Assembly: GCA_944989445.1 (NCBI GenBank)
Contig: CALYLW010000131.1
Span: 1,051,868 to 1,115,867 of the forward strand
Length of the DNA: 64,000 nt
Source: Ampullaceana balthica
Taxonomy: Eukaryota; Mollusca; Gastropoda; Lymnaeidae
Direction of reading: 5' to 3'
Positions within the stretch are counted from its first letter, which is position 1; every line of letters begins with the position of its first letter. Both the position numbers and the translations under genes were made by a program. Shown one piece after another: positions 23,515-34,478 of this stretch. The notes beneath the pieces are model-generated. The model worked only from the letters and a program-made list of their open reading frames with translations. It did no database searches and was not told the origin of the DNA.

Positions 23515-23765
23515 ATATAATATAATATAATATAATATAATATAATATAATATAATATAATATAATATAATATAATATAATATAATATAATATAATATAA
23601 TATAATATAATATAATATAATATAATATAATATAATATAATATAATATAATATAATATAACGTAATATAATATACTATAATATAATATAATACAACATAA
23701 CATAACATAACATGATACAATATAATTTAATCTACTGTAATTAATATGATATAATATAATATAAT
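23515..23765. repeat. TATAA pentanucleotide array
   Basis: About 45 near-perfect TATAA units with mutated edges (CATAA, TACAA). The tyrosine/isoleucine-rich open frames on the minus strand are artefacts. Confidence 0.95.
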
Positions 23766-24335
23766 AAGTTATAATGTAATATAGTTAAGTGTAATATAAT
23801 TCATATAAAAGCAATGCAAACCAAAAGCTACAATTATATATTTCAAAGCATATTATTTTGTATGCATTGAAGGCCTTTATGTTTTGCAATTATTACCAAT
23901 TCCATTATCTAAATATCAAAATCAATTATCTATACTACTCCATGACTATCAAACAGATTGTTTCTAAACTCGCGTGATAATATTCTTATTGTTTTTGTTG
24001 TTTTTTAAAATAATTTTTAAAAGTTCATAATATTTTTTTAAAAATAAAACTAAGAATAAATAAGATTTATACTTCTGTTCTGGCTTGGGTCCATACCAGA
24101 GAAGAAAGAAACTAATTAGTAGGACCTTAGATTAGTTGAACTTGTTGAGTTAATTTATAGCGGTCTCGAGTGTTTGGTTCGAGAGTAAACTGAGGGGGGG
24201 GGGAGGGTGAACTTATTTGACAGTTATCTTAAACACACTTTATTATGTGGTCTGCCTTCTTTATATTTACCACTGACCACTGGATGCGGCTTGTATTATA
24301 GACATGTGACACTCTGAATGTGGCTTGTGGCTTAT
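23766..24335. other. Unannotated AT-rich stretch
   Basis: No gene or element recognised; one G run at about 24195-24205. Confidence 0.45.
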
Positions 24336-25000
24336 AGATGTGACAATTATAAATGAATTTTAGAGCTGATATGTGACAGTTATAAAGGAATTTTAGAGCT
24401 GATATGTGACAATTATAAATGAATTTTAGAACTTATATGTGACAATTATAAGTGAATTTTAGAACTGATATGTGACAATTATAAATGAATTTTAATACTG
24501 ATATGTGACAATTATAAATGAATTTTAGAACTGATATGTGAGAATTATAAATGAATTTTAATACTGATATGTGACAATTGTAATTGAATTTTAATACTGA
24601 TATGTGACAATTATAAATGAATTTTAATACTGATATGTGACAATTATGAATGAATTTTTTAGTACTGATATGTGACAATTATAAATGAATTTTTAGTACT
24701 GATATGTGACAATTGTAATAGAATGTTAATACTGATATGTGACAATTATAAATGCATTTTAGTACTGATATGTGACAATTATAAATGAATATTTAGTACT
24801 GATATGTGACAATTATAAATGAATTTTAGTACTGATATGTGACAATTATAAATGAATATTTAGCACTGATATGTGACAATTATAAATAAATTTTAGTACT
24901 GATATGTGACAATTATAAATGCATTGTAGTACTGAAATGTGAGAGACATAAATGAACTTTAGTGCATATGTGCGACAGTTATAAAGGAATTGTAGTGCTT
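24336..25000. repeat. 33-bp minisatellite
   Basis: About 20 copies of a 32-34-bp unit with GATATGTGACAATTATAAAT and GAATTTTAGTACT. Length variation comes from the T run in GAATTTT. Confidence 0.9.
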
Positions 25001-25179
25001 ATATGCAACAGTTGTATGTGGAGAATATTGCAGTCTTGCGATAGGACTGCTAATTTTTAGAAATATAAATTCTGTTTTTTTAATCAGTTAGATAAAGGAA
25101 CTTAATACTAATTTGAAATACATATGACATTGGACACAATTCAGTACTGCGGCGACGTATTCACTTATCTAACTTTTTT

Positions 25180-25735
25180 CTAGCCGTGATTTGACAGGCT
25201 AGATTGATGTGACAGGCTAGCAATGATGTGACAGGCTAGCTGGTGTGACAGGCTAGCAATGATTTGACAGGCTACCAATGGTGTGACAGGCTGCCAATGA
25301 TGTGAAAGGCTGCCAATGATGTGACAGGCTACCAATGGTGTGACAGGCTGCCAATGATGTAACAGGCTAGCCATGATGTGACAGGCTGCCAATGATGTGA
25401 CAGGCTAGCCATGATGGGACAGGCTAGCCATGATGTGGCAGCTGCCAATGATGTGACAGGCTAGCTGGTGTGACAGTCTAGCCATGATGTGAAAGGCTAG
25501 CAATGATTTGACAGGCTAATAATGGTGTGACAGGCTGCCAATGATGTGACACGCTGCCAATGATGTGACAGGCTAGCTGGTGTGACAGGCTAGCCATGAT
25601 GTGACAGACTAGCAATGATTTGACAGTCTACCAATGGTGTGACAGGCTAGCCGTGAAGTGACATGCCAGTTGTGATATGACAGGCCAGTTGTGATATGAC
25701 AGGCTAGCCGTGATGTAACAGACTATGTTGATGTG
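25180..25735. repeat. About 19-bp minisatellite
   Basis: About 28 copies of an 18-20-bp unit, core GATGTGACAGGCTAGC, alternating with variants GGCTGCCAAT and GGCTACCAAT. Variant types are mixed in blocks, as expected from unequal exchange and slippage. Confidence 0.9.
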
Positions 25736-26635
25736 GCCGAACATATTGTATAATGGAATTATGACCGCTTTTTACACCAGCTATGTAATATGTAAATTTT
25801 GTAAGCGAACGGCTGTCACGCGAGAGGAACATATCACCGCCATGTAACCAGTACTTGAAGATGTAACATGACAGTAAACGTATAAGTCATGTGACTTGGA
25901 CGACACAGCTGCGCTCATTCACAGTCACTCAAGTCATGTTGTTGACCTATTTTATTGACTTATGAGTAACTCGAGTGCGCCGAGTAAACACGAGGACACA
26001 GACAAAACCGACAGGTTCGCTACAATCACAACAACACCTTTCTGTTTGCTACTTTCACCACAAAACCTATAGGTTCGCTACTATAACAAAATGCGATTAA
26101 CTACATTAAGATAGCACTAACGTAGTATATATTTCTGTCAGATGAATGCCTCGAGCCTCAAACTGACCATTGTCCAGGCTTCACTCCCGATTTAGACACT
26201 CCTTGTAGCAATAGTCACGTTGTAATGCATAGAGGTGTTACGTTAGCTCTGTGATGTATAAATACCTGTCGGTGTGTACCAACCAATCTTTGTCTTTAAT
26301 ACACATTTAAAAGACACCCTTTGGTTTGTCATAATACAGAGTAGGATTTTGAGTTTATTGAGTCATGATACAAAGTAGGATTTAGGGTTCACTGCGTCAT
26401 GCTTGAAAGTTGGATGCTTCTTAATTTGGTCAGTCATGATACATTGAATGGGATTTTTTTAACAGAGGTCCTAAAATTTATGTAACAGATAAATGTGTTA
26501 TATAACAATATGTTGTTTTTTTTAAAAGTCTAGTCTCTATGCTGGGTGTGTTTTGGATTTGCTACCCTCGAGAGTAACCGTCGTTTGATAGGAGCTATGG
26601 CAGGCTGAAACTGACGAAACGTGTCGTTTGCAGAC
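25736..26635. other. Unannotated stretch
   Basis: No gene recognised. Contains a few loosely repeated segments such as GTCATGATACA (26363-26445). Confidence 0.4.
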
Positions 26636-26782
26636 CAATTTTCCATTTAAGCTGCGCAGCAGTTTAGAATAACCGCGCAGCAAATTTGGTAAAAATATTG
26701 CACGAAAAATGGGTGTTGTGCAAGTTTGCACACGAGTTTTTGTACTAAGCACAAATATCAACGAAACTTAGTGGGAACGTTG
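26636..26782 (-). mobile_element. Short hAT-like element, family E copy 3
   Basis: Starts CAATTTTCCATTTAAGC and ends CTTAGTGGGAACGTTG, an imperfect inverted pair. The flanks TTGCAGAC and GTGCTGAC agree at 6 of 8 bases, consistent with a decayed 8-bp target duplication. The interior GCGCAGCAGTTTAGAATAAC matches the copy at 59992. Confidence 0.55.
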
Positions 26783-27525
26783 GTGCTGACTGGTTAATCT
26801 CACGTTCATTTTTGTTAATTACGTACCGGTGATTCGGGCCCGGCTGACCGGTGCCGGTACACGAGTATGTGCGAAATTGTTCTATACACTAGAATCTAGA
26901 GCCTCCCGATCTTTAAGACTATAATTATATGTGCGAGTTGTACTTTAATAGTACGAGTCGGTTTGTGTTTAATCTTGAAATGTGGCTTTTTGTAATGGCT
27001 GAGTAGCGGCCAGCGCTTTGGCACAACGGAAACAAATGGAATACGAAAAACAGATGTCTTATTACTGCAGTGCAGTGGCGTCGGAAAAAGGTGGTGGGCT
27101 ATTAGAATCTGGGCGGAAATCACCTCCCTAAATTTAGGGGGGAGGGTCCTTCATTTATCAGTAACATTTTGTTTGTTTGTAGTTTGGGCGACAAAAATAA
27201 TTTACCGCGCCTCAGCTCGTCACTAACCCTATCTATCTTCGAATAAAATGAGAAGTATAATAGTATAAATAGTCTCGGTAGCCATCAGTCACACAAGTCC
27301 AAGTGTTGTAACATTTGTGTTACACATTGCTTGCGTTACGGTGTAGTTGATCTTAAGATCGGTGAAGTAACTTAATGTTCACCGCTTAAGTCGGTTTTTT
27401 TCTCTTCTTTTTCAAAGTTCCACCTAATTTTTTAAATAGCCACAAGTGAAGTGATATGGATAGTGAGTGCACCATCCTGACTTTGATGTAGGCATTAACA
27501 CCAAGGGACACGATTAATGGTTGTT

Positions 27526-27526
<1 letters not shown>
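26783..27526. other. Unannotated stretch
   Basis: No gene recognised. CAGTGGCGTCGG at 27074 resembles a hAT-type end, but no partner end was found. Confidence 0.35.
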
Positions 27527-27572
<46 letters not shown>

Positions 27573-27682
27573 TTAATAATAATGAAGATGATAATAATAA
27601 TAATACTAATAACAATAATAATAACAATAATAATAACAATAATAATAATATTAATAATAATAATAACAATAATAATAATAAT
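27527..27682. repeat. AAT trinucleotide array
   Basis: About 50 AAT or AAC units with interruptions, directly followed by an antisense L2-type LINE 3' end. Confidence 0.95.
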
Positions 27683-27850
27683 TTGGGAACTTATATAGCG
27701 CAGTACCCCAGCAAACAGCTGGCCTCACAGTGCTTCACACAGTAGCACACATATTTCTAAATGCATTCAATTTAAAACACGCGTTTCTTAATCACAAAAT
27801 TACCATAAAAAACGTAATCACCAAATTACCTGATGGTGCACGCATATAAT
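27681..27850 (-). mobile_element. L2-type LINE 3' end, antisense
   Basis: ACTTATATAGCGCAGTACCCC, CAGCTGGCCTCACAGTGCTTC and TAGCACACATATTTCTAAAT-type motifs in the same order as at 30861 and 59893. The AAT array occupies the place of the LINE tail. Confidence 0.7.
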
Positions 27851-28517
27851 TAAATATGTAATCCCAGCACAGTAATTTTTATATAAAGCAAGATATTGTA
27901 AAGGTCTGTTTAAATATATATATATAACATTATAATACTAATAACCTAAGCACCCATTAATAGTCGCGTCCATTACAGTAACACTTTCGGTTTCGAGGTT
28001 TATCTCCAAAAGTCTATTGTATGAAAAACTACTCCAGGTTGTTGGATATTATTCAATTGAACGCTTTTTTTTTGTCTTAGATATCTTTCTTTTAATCTAA
28101 GAATTGGGCGTTGAAAGTTAACGTTTACTACCTGCGTTAAGAAATAAAATGGAGATTTAAAAAAAAACTGTTTTAAAATAAAATAACAATAAAAATAATT
28201 AAAAACCAATTTTTTTTCCCAGAAAAACGTAAGTTAATTTGTGAAAACGGTTTTTATTTTTAAAATAATTCATATATAAGTATATTTATAATTATGGTGT
28301 GGCACATTTGGTTTGGCTATGCAACTAATAAAACATGACGAAACGGGTTGATTTATTAAAATTTTGTTTGAATTATTGTCAATTTATTAAATCATTCGAG
28401 TATATTAATTTCAACAATACAATACTCTGAAAAGTATCACTGTGCGTGATTTGCAATCTTCGAGTAGAAGTGTAAAGAACGACCTCTAGGATACAAACAG
28501 AAGGATTCCGCCTAGAC
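27851..28517. other. Unannotated AT-rich stretch
   Basis: No gene or array recognised; very rich in A/T homopolymers. Confidence 0.4.
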
Positions 28518-28885
28518 ACCGTGACCGTGTCATAAAACACAGGTCACGGCTATTCTGTAACAGAGCAGTGTGTGCCCTACTTGAGGGACACACCATGCCT
28601 AGAGCACACGTCGCGGCTATTCTGTAACAGAGCAGTGTGTGCCCAACTTCAGGGACACACCATGCCGACAACACACGTAATGGTTATTCTGTAACAGAGC
28701 AGTGTGTGCCCTACTTGAGGGACACACCATGCCGACAACACACGTAATGGTTATTCTGTAACAGAGCAGTGTGTTCACTACTTGAGAGACACACCATGCC
28801 TAGAGCACACATCACGGCTATTCTGTATAACGTAACACTGTGCCCTACTTCAGGGACACACCATGCCTAGAGCACACACCGCGGT
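28518..28885. repeat. 67-bp minisatellite
   Basis: About 5 copies of a 67-bp unit with CTGTAACAGAGCAGTGTGTG and GGGACACACCATGCC. Variants include CGGCTATT/TGGTTATT and GCACACGTCG/ACACACGTAA. Confidence 0.9.
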
Positions 28886-29214
28886 GTTTCCTGCATTGAG
28901 GACATTGCTGAAATAAGGTCAACTAATATTAGAATGTCACGGCAGGTTGTTTGAGACCTTGTTTCGGGGCTTTAAGTGTGTAAGTGTAAGCCGTTGGCGC
29001 TAGCTAATGAAGGAGGGGGGGGGAGGTTGGAGGTGGCATTGGTAACCTTGGAGCAGGTAGATGTACGGTTTGTCTTTTATGTGGCAAGCGATGAAATAGT
29101 TTTTTTTTAAAAAAATCAAAGGTTATATATTTAAACATAGTCTCGTGGAAATTATATACGATATTGTGAATATTGTATATAGAACTTTGAAATATAAATC
29201 TGGAAAACATTTTA
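28886..29214. other. Unannotated stretch
   Basis: Nothing recognised; an oligo-G run is at about 29013-29025. Confidence 0.35.
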
Positions 29215-29350
29215 TCATTGAAGTTTTAATTTATTGTTTTGACCACATAATTCGTTTTTTTTTCAATCTTGTTTTTTTTTCCTTCAAATTTTAAAGTATT
29301 TTCGCAGTGCTATTCTGAGGGCTATTCTACGTGATATATTACATACACCA
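29215..29350 (+). mobile_element. Penelope-like or unknown retroelement 3' fragment, family G
   Basis: TTTATTGTTTTGACCACATAA, TATTTTCGCAGTGCTATTCT and CTACGTGATATATTAC correspond to segments at 50770-50880 and 48830-48950. The diagnostic GCCGAAACGT motif is absent from this copy. Confidence 0.3.
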
Positions 29351-29431
29351 GTAGGTTCTGCAAATGAGAAAATACTGTGTCCGGTTAGATATTACTCATG
29401 ATGCCTATGGTAAAAAGCAAACAAGTTGAAC

Positions 29432-30062
29432 CTATGGCGGATTAAGTGTGGGGGGGGGGAGGGATGAACGGGCTAAAGCCAGGGGCCCCCGATGATTTGG
29501 GGCCCCCAAATTTAGTATATTTTATATTAAAGGTAGACAAATGTTTGCATGAATCCGTATAAATATCATACATTAAATAAATTAATAAAATCTTATCTTT
29601 TAAACTAATCGCTATTCAGACCCGATAGCCTTAGTAATCGAAAAGCTTAATTTGATACGCTCAATAACAGAAAGTATTCATAAATACTATTTATATCTTT
29701 TAACTTTATCAAATTGTCGGGATATGCTGGTCTTGTAGCAACGTGGTGGTTTGTAGCGCAAGCGGTGCCGTGTTCCATTCCTAGCAGTGGAATATTTTTA
29801 TTTTCATTTGTCTTAACATTATCTTTTTACACTCAATTTTAGGATACCGGCAAACAGTTATTTCTTCGTGTTCGGTTTTTTTTGATGAATCCGATCCCGT
29901 AGTACAGACAAATTATGAGCAAAAGAACCAATGGACTATTTAGTAACAAGTAACAGTCTTATATTAGCTGCTAGCAATCATTTCATTTAAGGAGACGCTG
30001 GCTGGATAGGGCCCCAGTTTGAATTGCAGCCAGGGGCCCCGTGCAGTCTTAATCCACCCCTG
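29432..30062. mobile_element. hAT-like DNA transposon, non-autonomous
   Basis: Left end CTATGGCGGATTAAG and right end CTTAATCCACCCCTG are imperfect inverted repeats. The flanks AGTTGAAC (29424-29431) and AGTCGAAC (30063-30070) agree at 7 of 8 bases. An 8-bp duplication is the hAT signature. GGGGCCCCC-like motifs sit just inside both ends. No transposase frame in the 631 bp. A tRNA-like piece around 29735-29790 may be a SINE remnant. Confidence 0.65.
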
Positions 30063-30300
30063 AGTCGAACCCAGGGAACAAATGTTCTCTAAAATGTGGC
30101 CCATGTCCCTCATTATTGTAAATACAATGCCGATCGCTAGCTCTAAAAAAATTTTTTTTTAAATCGTGTCTGTATGCACGATAGTGTTATGGATTAATTC
30201 AAACTTTTGAGCTAATCTTGGGTATTCTTTGTCGAAGTTGGGGTTTTAGCCGGACAACGCTGACCGCTTCTTCAACATTCAATTTCATGAGTCAGTGAAG
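30063..30300. other. Unannotated stretch
   Basis: Nothing recognised between the hAT-like element and the following arrays. Confidence 0.35.
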
Positions 30301-30486
30301 AGTGAGTGAGTTAGTGAGTGAGTTAGTTAGTGAGTGAGCGAGTGAGTTAGTGAATAGGTTAGTTAGTGAGTGTATGTGTTAGTGAGTGTATGTGTTAGTG
30401 AGTGTATGTGTTAGTGAGTGTATGTGTTAGTGAGTGTATGTGTTAGTGAGTGTATGTGTTAGTGAGTGTATGTGTTAGTGAGTAAA
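30301..30486. repeat. 16-bp minisatellite
   Basis: Core GTGAGTGTATGTGTTA, about 7 perfect 16-bp units from 30366, preceded by an irregular GTGAGTGAGTTA stretch that looks like its precursor. Confidence 0.9.
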
Positions 30487-30555
30487 TTTAGCAGTAAGTC
30501 GACAAGGAAACCTTTTCAAGGGGCATCATTAAGGAAATACAAGCAACAAAAATAT

Positions 30556-30688
30556 TGATAACCTGATAATTTGATAACTTGATAACTTGAAAACTTGAAA
30601 ACTTGATAACCTGATAATTTGATAACTTGATAACTTGATAACTTGAAAACTTGATAACCTGATAATTTGATAACTTGATAAGTTTGAG
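30556..30688. repeat. 8-bp tandem array
   Basis: About 16 units of GATAACTT with variants GATAACCT, GATAATTT and GAAAACTT occurring in the same order in successive blocks, so there is a higher-order repeat of several octamers. Confidence 0.9.
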
Positions 30689-30860
30689 AGCAGTTAAATA
30701 AGCGCCACAGACATAATAATGCAAGAGTTAATGAGATATCGGCGGTGGGTGGGGGGGGGGTAAATACTATATAGTTAACATTATTTGTGTTAGTTGTATG
30801 GCAAATAAATAACTAAAGGAGATAAACTAACAGAACAACAACCAAAAAAATTGAAAAAAT

Positions 30861-31025
30861 AATTTGATAATTTATATAGCGGAGTACCCCAGCCAGCAGC
30901 TTGGCCCACAGCGCTTCACATTAAAATTGTAACACACATTTGATTATAGATAGATTCAATGTAAACCATCTTCATATCCTAACTACAACATATAAATGAC
31001 GTGATGGTGCACATAAGCCACGTCT
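30861..31025 (-). mobile_element. L2-type LINE 3' end, antisense
   Basis: TTGATAATTTATATAGCGGAG, GCCCACAGCGCTTCACAT, GTAACACACATTTGAT and GACGTGATGGTGCACATAAG-type motifs, matching 14563 and 27681. Only a short A-rich run stands in for the AAT tail. Confidence 0.7.
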
Positions 31026-31079
31026 ATCATTGACAGTCAATGTTTGATTGTTATGTTGTTAATTAAACAATTGTAGTCT

Positions 31080-31312
31080 GGGTGTGGTCAGCGAAGTAAA
31101 TAGTGTGCTCGCCTCACAAGCTGAGGAGCGTGGGATCTAGCCCACGTAAAAACCACGATAAAAATGTCGATGAATGACTATCGCTAAGAAGTCCTTCCCT
31201 GACCTGGAGAGGAGATGGGCGCCGCCAAGGTCTACCAAGCTCCGAAAAAACTCTATTGGAAACATTAGAACCCCCTACGACCACGAGGTTATGGGACACA
31301 CACACACACAAA
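31080..31312 (+). mobile_element. tRNA-derived SINE
   Basis: The head has a degenerate A box (GTGGTCAGCGAAGTAAATAG) and B box (GGGATCTAGCCC) about 35 bp apart, as in RNA polymerase III promoters of tRNA-derived SINEs. A body with GGGCGCCGCCAAGGTCTACC and a short CA repeat at 31299-31311 follow. It joins the L2-like coding fragment to its right. Confidence 0.55.
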
Positions 31313-31424
31313 AAGTCCGAAGAGATGTCGTTTTAGTGCATTCTTGAAGGCCTTAGTAGTTAGAATCCTGCTGATGTGTGATGACACATACTCTTCACCG
31401 CGCCTCCCTCGAATAAATCCATAC
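31313..31424 (-). pseudogene. L2-like LINE C-terminal fragment
   Basis: Minus-strand translation includes SRILTTKAFKNALKRHLF, the usual C-terminal SFK-ALKTHLF block of L2/Rex-like LINE proteins (compare TTKSFKTALKTHLF at 61500). The hAT element at 31425 cuts it, and the same frame appears to resume beyond 32728. Confidence 0.55.
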
Positions 31425-32720
31425 CAGTGCTGCCAGCGACAATTTTGGGAAAAACCTAGCCAACATGTCAAAAAAAACCTAGATCCGAAAGAAAAAACCT
31501 AGACACGCTAAAAATAAACAAATATGACGTCACAAAGAAGCTCCCACTCCTAAAAAAAAATATAAAAGAGGTATTTCCTTCTTAAAATTAAAATGTATCA
31601 TGTTTCTAACCAATTTTACGTCATTATTAAGTATCTTTTTAGTGTAAGACTGCATTCTAATATAGTAACTCGCGCGGAGCCATTTAATACGTCATTAAAT
31701 AAATTTGTTGCAAGCAATCACATATTTAAGTGGAGCTTTCATTTAAAATTGTGCATTTTTTATGTGATGTCACAGTTCTTAAACACCTCCCTCTCCATTG
31801 TGACACATCTCACTTAAGTGTGACATCCCCCTCCTTTTAGATGCGAATAATCATTTATGGACGGCCCCTAAGGTATGTTGTACATAACTATTTGTAAAAT
31901 ATACCTACATCTGCATTTATTCATCACTTATGTAATCTTTCTTATAAATCTTATTGGCAATCTTTTCAGCATTCTTTGCATCATTCTCATTTTATCTAAT
32001 TAAATACGCTCCTTTTACACAGGATATTATTGAGTCCTACTTTTATCAATTGTTTATTTCTAGTATTGTATTTTTATTTGAGTTTTAAATGTTGATAGAG
32101 TTTTGGTTTTCCTCGTTTGATCAGGTAACCCATTCCACTTCCAAAGCCCGGACGGAAAGAACGAGAATTTTTATGACTTTGTTGTTGCATACGGAGTAGG
32201 AACGTGTTTTTATAACTTTGACTATCTGAGGGTAGTATTAGATTATCTTTGGTCTATATCAAAATCACTTGAAAGAATATGCTCTCAACGCAGGCAGAAG
32301 AAAATGGTAGAGCTGTTAGTTTGTGATGACGTGTAATAAAATTGAATATTTTGGCTCATTTCATTGGTTTTATCTCATACCAGATTTCTTTTGACAGATG
32401 GTACTGGTACCACAGCAGCGCCACCTTTAGAATTCAGTGAGGTAGAGCTATATATAATATATATCATAATATTTTATATAACATTACAGGGCGAGTGAAA
32501 AAATCTGTTGCCATCTAATGCCTAATTTTATTTTTGAAAAATCGACTTTGTTTAGGACATTAATTGCGCAAGTTTATTTTTTAAACTTAAATATCGTTTA
32601 TTTACTTTAAAAAAAATAAAAACCTAGATTATAGCTATTTTGGAAATAAAAAACCTAGAAACCTAGACAAGGTCGAAAAAACCTAGATCTAGGTTGAAAA
32701 ACCTAGCGCTGGCAGCACTG
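31425..32720. mobile_element. hAT DNA transposon, 1296 bp, with perfect target duplication
   Basis: Perfect 14-bp inverted ends CAGTGCTGCCAGCG and CGCTGGCAGCACTG, flanked on both sides by ATCCATAC (31417-31424 and 32721-32728). Exact 8-bp duplications and CAG-type ends are hAT features. Copies of AAAAACCTAG cluster inside both ends, as do subterminal transposase-binding repeats in hAT elements. No transposase frame is present, so movement would need another element. A LINE 3' fragment is nested at 31990-32260. The intact duplication suggests a fairly recent insertion. Confidence 0.85.
31990..32260 (-). mobile_element. LINE 3' fragment nested in the hAT element
   Basis: Shares TTTAAATGTTGATA, GTTTTGGTTTTCCT, AACCCATTCCAC and GTTGCATACGGA-type motifs with 15090-15340, the 3' end of the main LINE, in the same minus orientation. 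It is 5'-truncated and diverged. Confidence 0.75.
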
Positions 32721-32728
32721 ATCCATAC

Positions 32729-33070
32729 ATATGTCCGCCACTGAGGTATGCGTGTAGTTTAGTAAAGATGTTTAATGTGCAGCATCTCGCCTGGAGGGCA
32801 ATTGTCAATCGTCGATGCTTATATCCAACCGCATCCAACCCCTCCCACCAATATCGTTCCTTTAATTGATGGTCGTGTGTATTGCCCTTGTTTTTAGTCT
32901 AGTGACTTTTATCATTAATTTTATCTTTGCTATTATTATTAATATTGTAAATAATGATATATCTACATTATGGTTATTATTAATTTCATTATCATCATAA
33001 TTTTTTATTATCATTATTATTATTATTATTATTTAAGATAATCATTATTATTAGTATTATTATCATCACA
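32729..33070. other. Unannotated stretch with TTA-rich DNA
   Basis: From about 32930 to 33060 a degenerate ATT/TTA repeat; nothing else recognised. Confidence 0.5.
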
Positions 33071-33100
33071 TTACTAGCGAATCGTCATATTATTTTATTA
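33071..33100. repeat. 30-bp direct repeat, left copy
   Basis: TTACTAGCGAATCGT then an AT-rich half; repeated at 33355-33384 with one mismatch. The pair encloses the Helitron-like element. Confidence 0.85.
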
Positions 33101-33354
33101 CTAGCGTATCACCCGTCAAAAATGACGGAAGTTTTCAAAATAAATACACATCAGATTAAAAAATAACGTAATACAGAACTTTCATTTATTTTATTTATTT
33201 TTTATTTGATTCATTTATTATCATATTGAACAATTTTATGCGGAACGTTCGAAAAGAGTTATATTTGATGCAGTAATTTTTGGTGCGCACTATTGAACCT
33301 AACAGCATTACATCCAAGAAGCATCACATCCATTACGGGAATTATGTATGTTGA
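33101..33354 (-). mobile_element. Helitron-like element
   Basis: Read on the minus strand it ends with a hairpin (CCGTCA, TTTT, TGACGG; plus strand 33112-33127), a short spacer, then CTAG followed by T. Helitron 3' ends have a hairpin 10-12 nt before CTRR, inserted between A and T, so this fits. The same end occurs at 57126-57151 and 58472-58503. The interior shares CGGAACGTTCGAAAAGAG-type sequence. No Rep/helicase gene, so non-autonomous. Confidence 0.65.
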
Positions 33355-33384
33355 TTACTAGCGAATCGTAATATTATTTTATTA
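33355..33384. repeat. 30-bp direct repeat, right copy
   Basis: Matches 33071-33100 except at one base. Helitrons do not make target duplications, so its presence on both sides needs another explanation (see findings). Confidence 0.85.
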
Positions 33385-33557
33385 TTTTCATTAGTTTACC
33401 TTTAAATTTATTAAATGCTGTATTGTTATGTAGTAGTATCTTTGTCAGGACTCAAGACATTTATTTGTTTGATCGATTCCATGTAAAACCCGACCCTCAC
33501 TTATAAACATAAAACACCGGTTAATACTTAATACACAGAAATAGTAACTGCTGATAC

Positions 33558-33759
33558 CAGAGGCGTCACTAGGGTTGGTGTCATCCAGTGAGATAGCTCA
33601 TGGTGTCACCCCCCTCAGGACCTACCCCATTGACATTATTCGAGTCCACCAGTTGCCAAATAAAGGGGACATACACGATTTTACATGTTGATGTCACTCC
33701 TGGTGATGGCGTCACCCGGTGCGGTCCGCACTACCCGCACCCCGCTAGTGACGCCCCTG
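33558..33759 (+). mobile_element. Short hAT-like element, family F copy 2
   Basis: Inverted ends CAGAGGCGTCACTAGGG and CTAGTGACGCCCCTG. The flanks GCTGATAC and GCTTATTC agree at 6 of 8 bases. It is 202 bp without coding capacity. The interior GGTGTCA, GTGCGGTCCGCA and GCCAAATAA are shared with 40630-40833. Confidence 0.7.
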
Positions 33760-34470
33760 GCTTATTCACACACACACTTTGTTACCTCGTACACGTTGTT
33801 AAAACCAAGACCCTCTGTAATGACAGCTTTAAATGAGGAAGTGGACTCGGATGTAGGGAATAGGGATAGAGAGTAACAAAAGCAAAAATGAAAACAAAAA
33901 GTTAATTGCATGAAGCAACCTGTCTCGTTCAGAAGCGGTTGGTCCGCGTAGAAAGCGGCTTCTCGGAAACACGGCCCTAGACATGTTACGGGGTAGATCC
34001 TTCAGTTTTTAGGGAAGTCTATACAAAGTGGACTTGTCTCCGGCCCTCCATAGGCGGGGCTGTCGCCGGCCCTCCATAGGTGGGGCTGTCATCCTCCATA
34101 GGTGGCCTGTCGCCGGCCATCAATAGGTGGGGCTATCGCGGGCCCTGGGTAAGTGGAGCTATCTTCACATACCTAGACGCAGTGGCTAAATACCGATTAA
34201 CACGACTCTCCGTACGGTATTGAACTTGGAGTTGGTCACTCTCTCGGGTGTTTATACCTGATACTAAAATGGTATTATCTTATAACTAGACCCGTCCATT
34301 GACTCGAGCCACTTTTGGGTTTTATTTCCCCAGTAACCCACCATTTGTATGTAAGTGAAATAGTTTAAAATTAAGTCCACACCCCAAATTTAGAATTAAG
34401 AGCCCACACATGTCCGAGCGACTGTGAAGCCAAAGGGGCTAAAGGCCGGGCGTAATGGCCTCTGAGCATC
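33760..34470. other. Mostly unannotated; short 27-bp tandem at 34035-34160
   Basis: About four diverged units with GGCCCTCCATAGGTGGGGCT lie at 34035-34160. The rest shows no gene or element. Confidence 0.5.
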
Positions 34471-34478
34471 GTATACAC

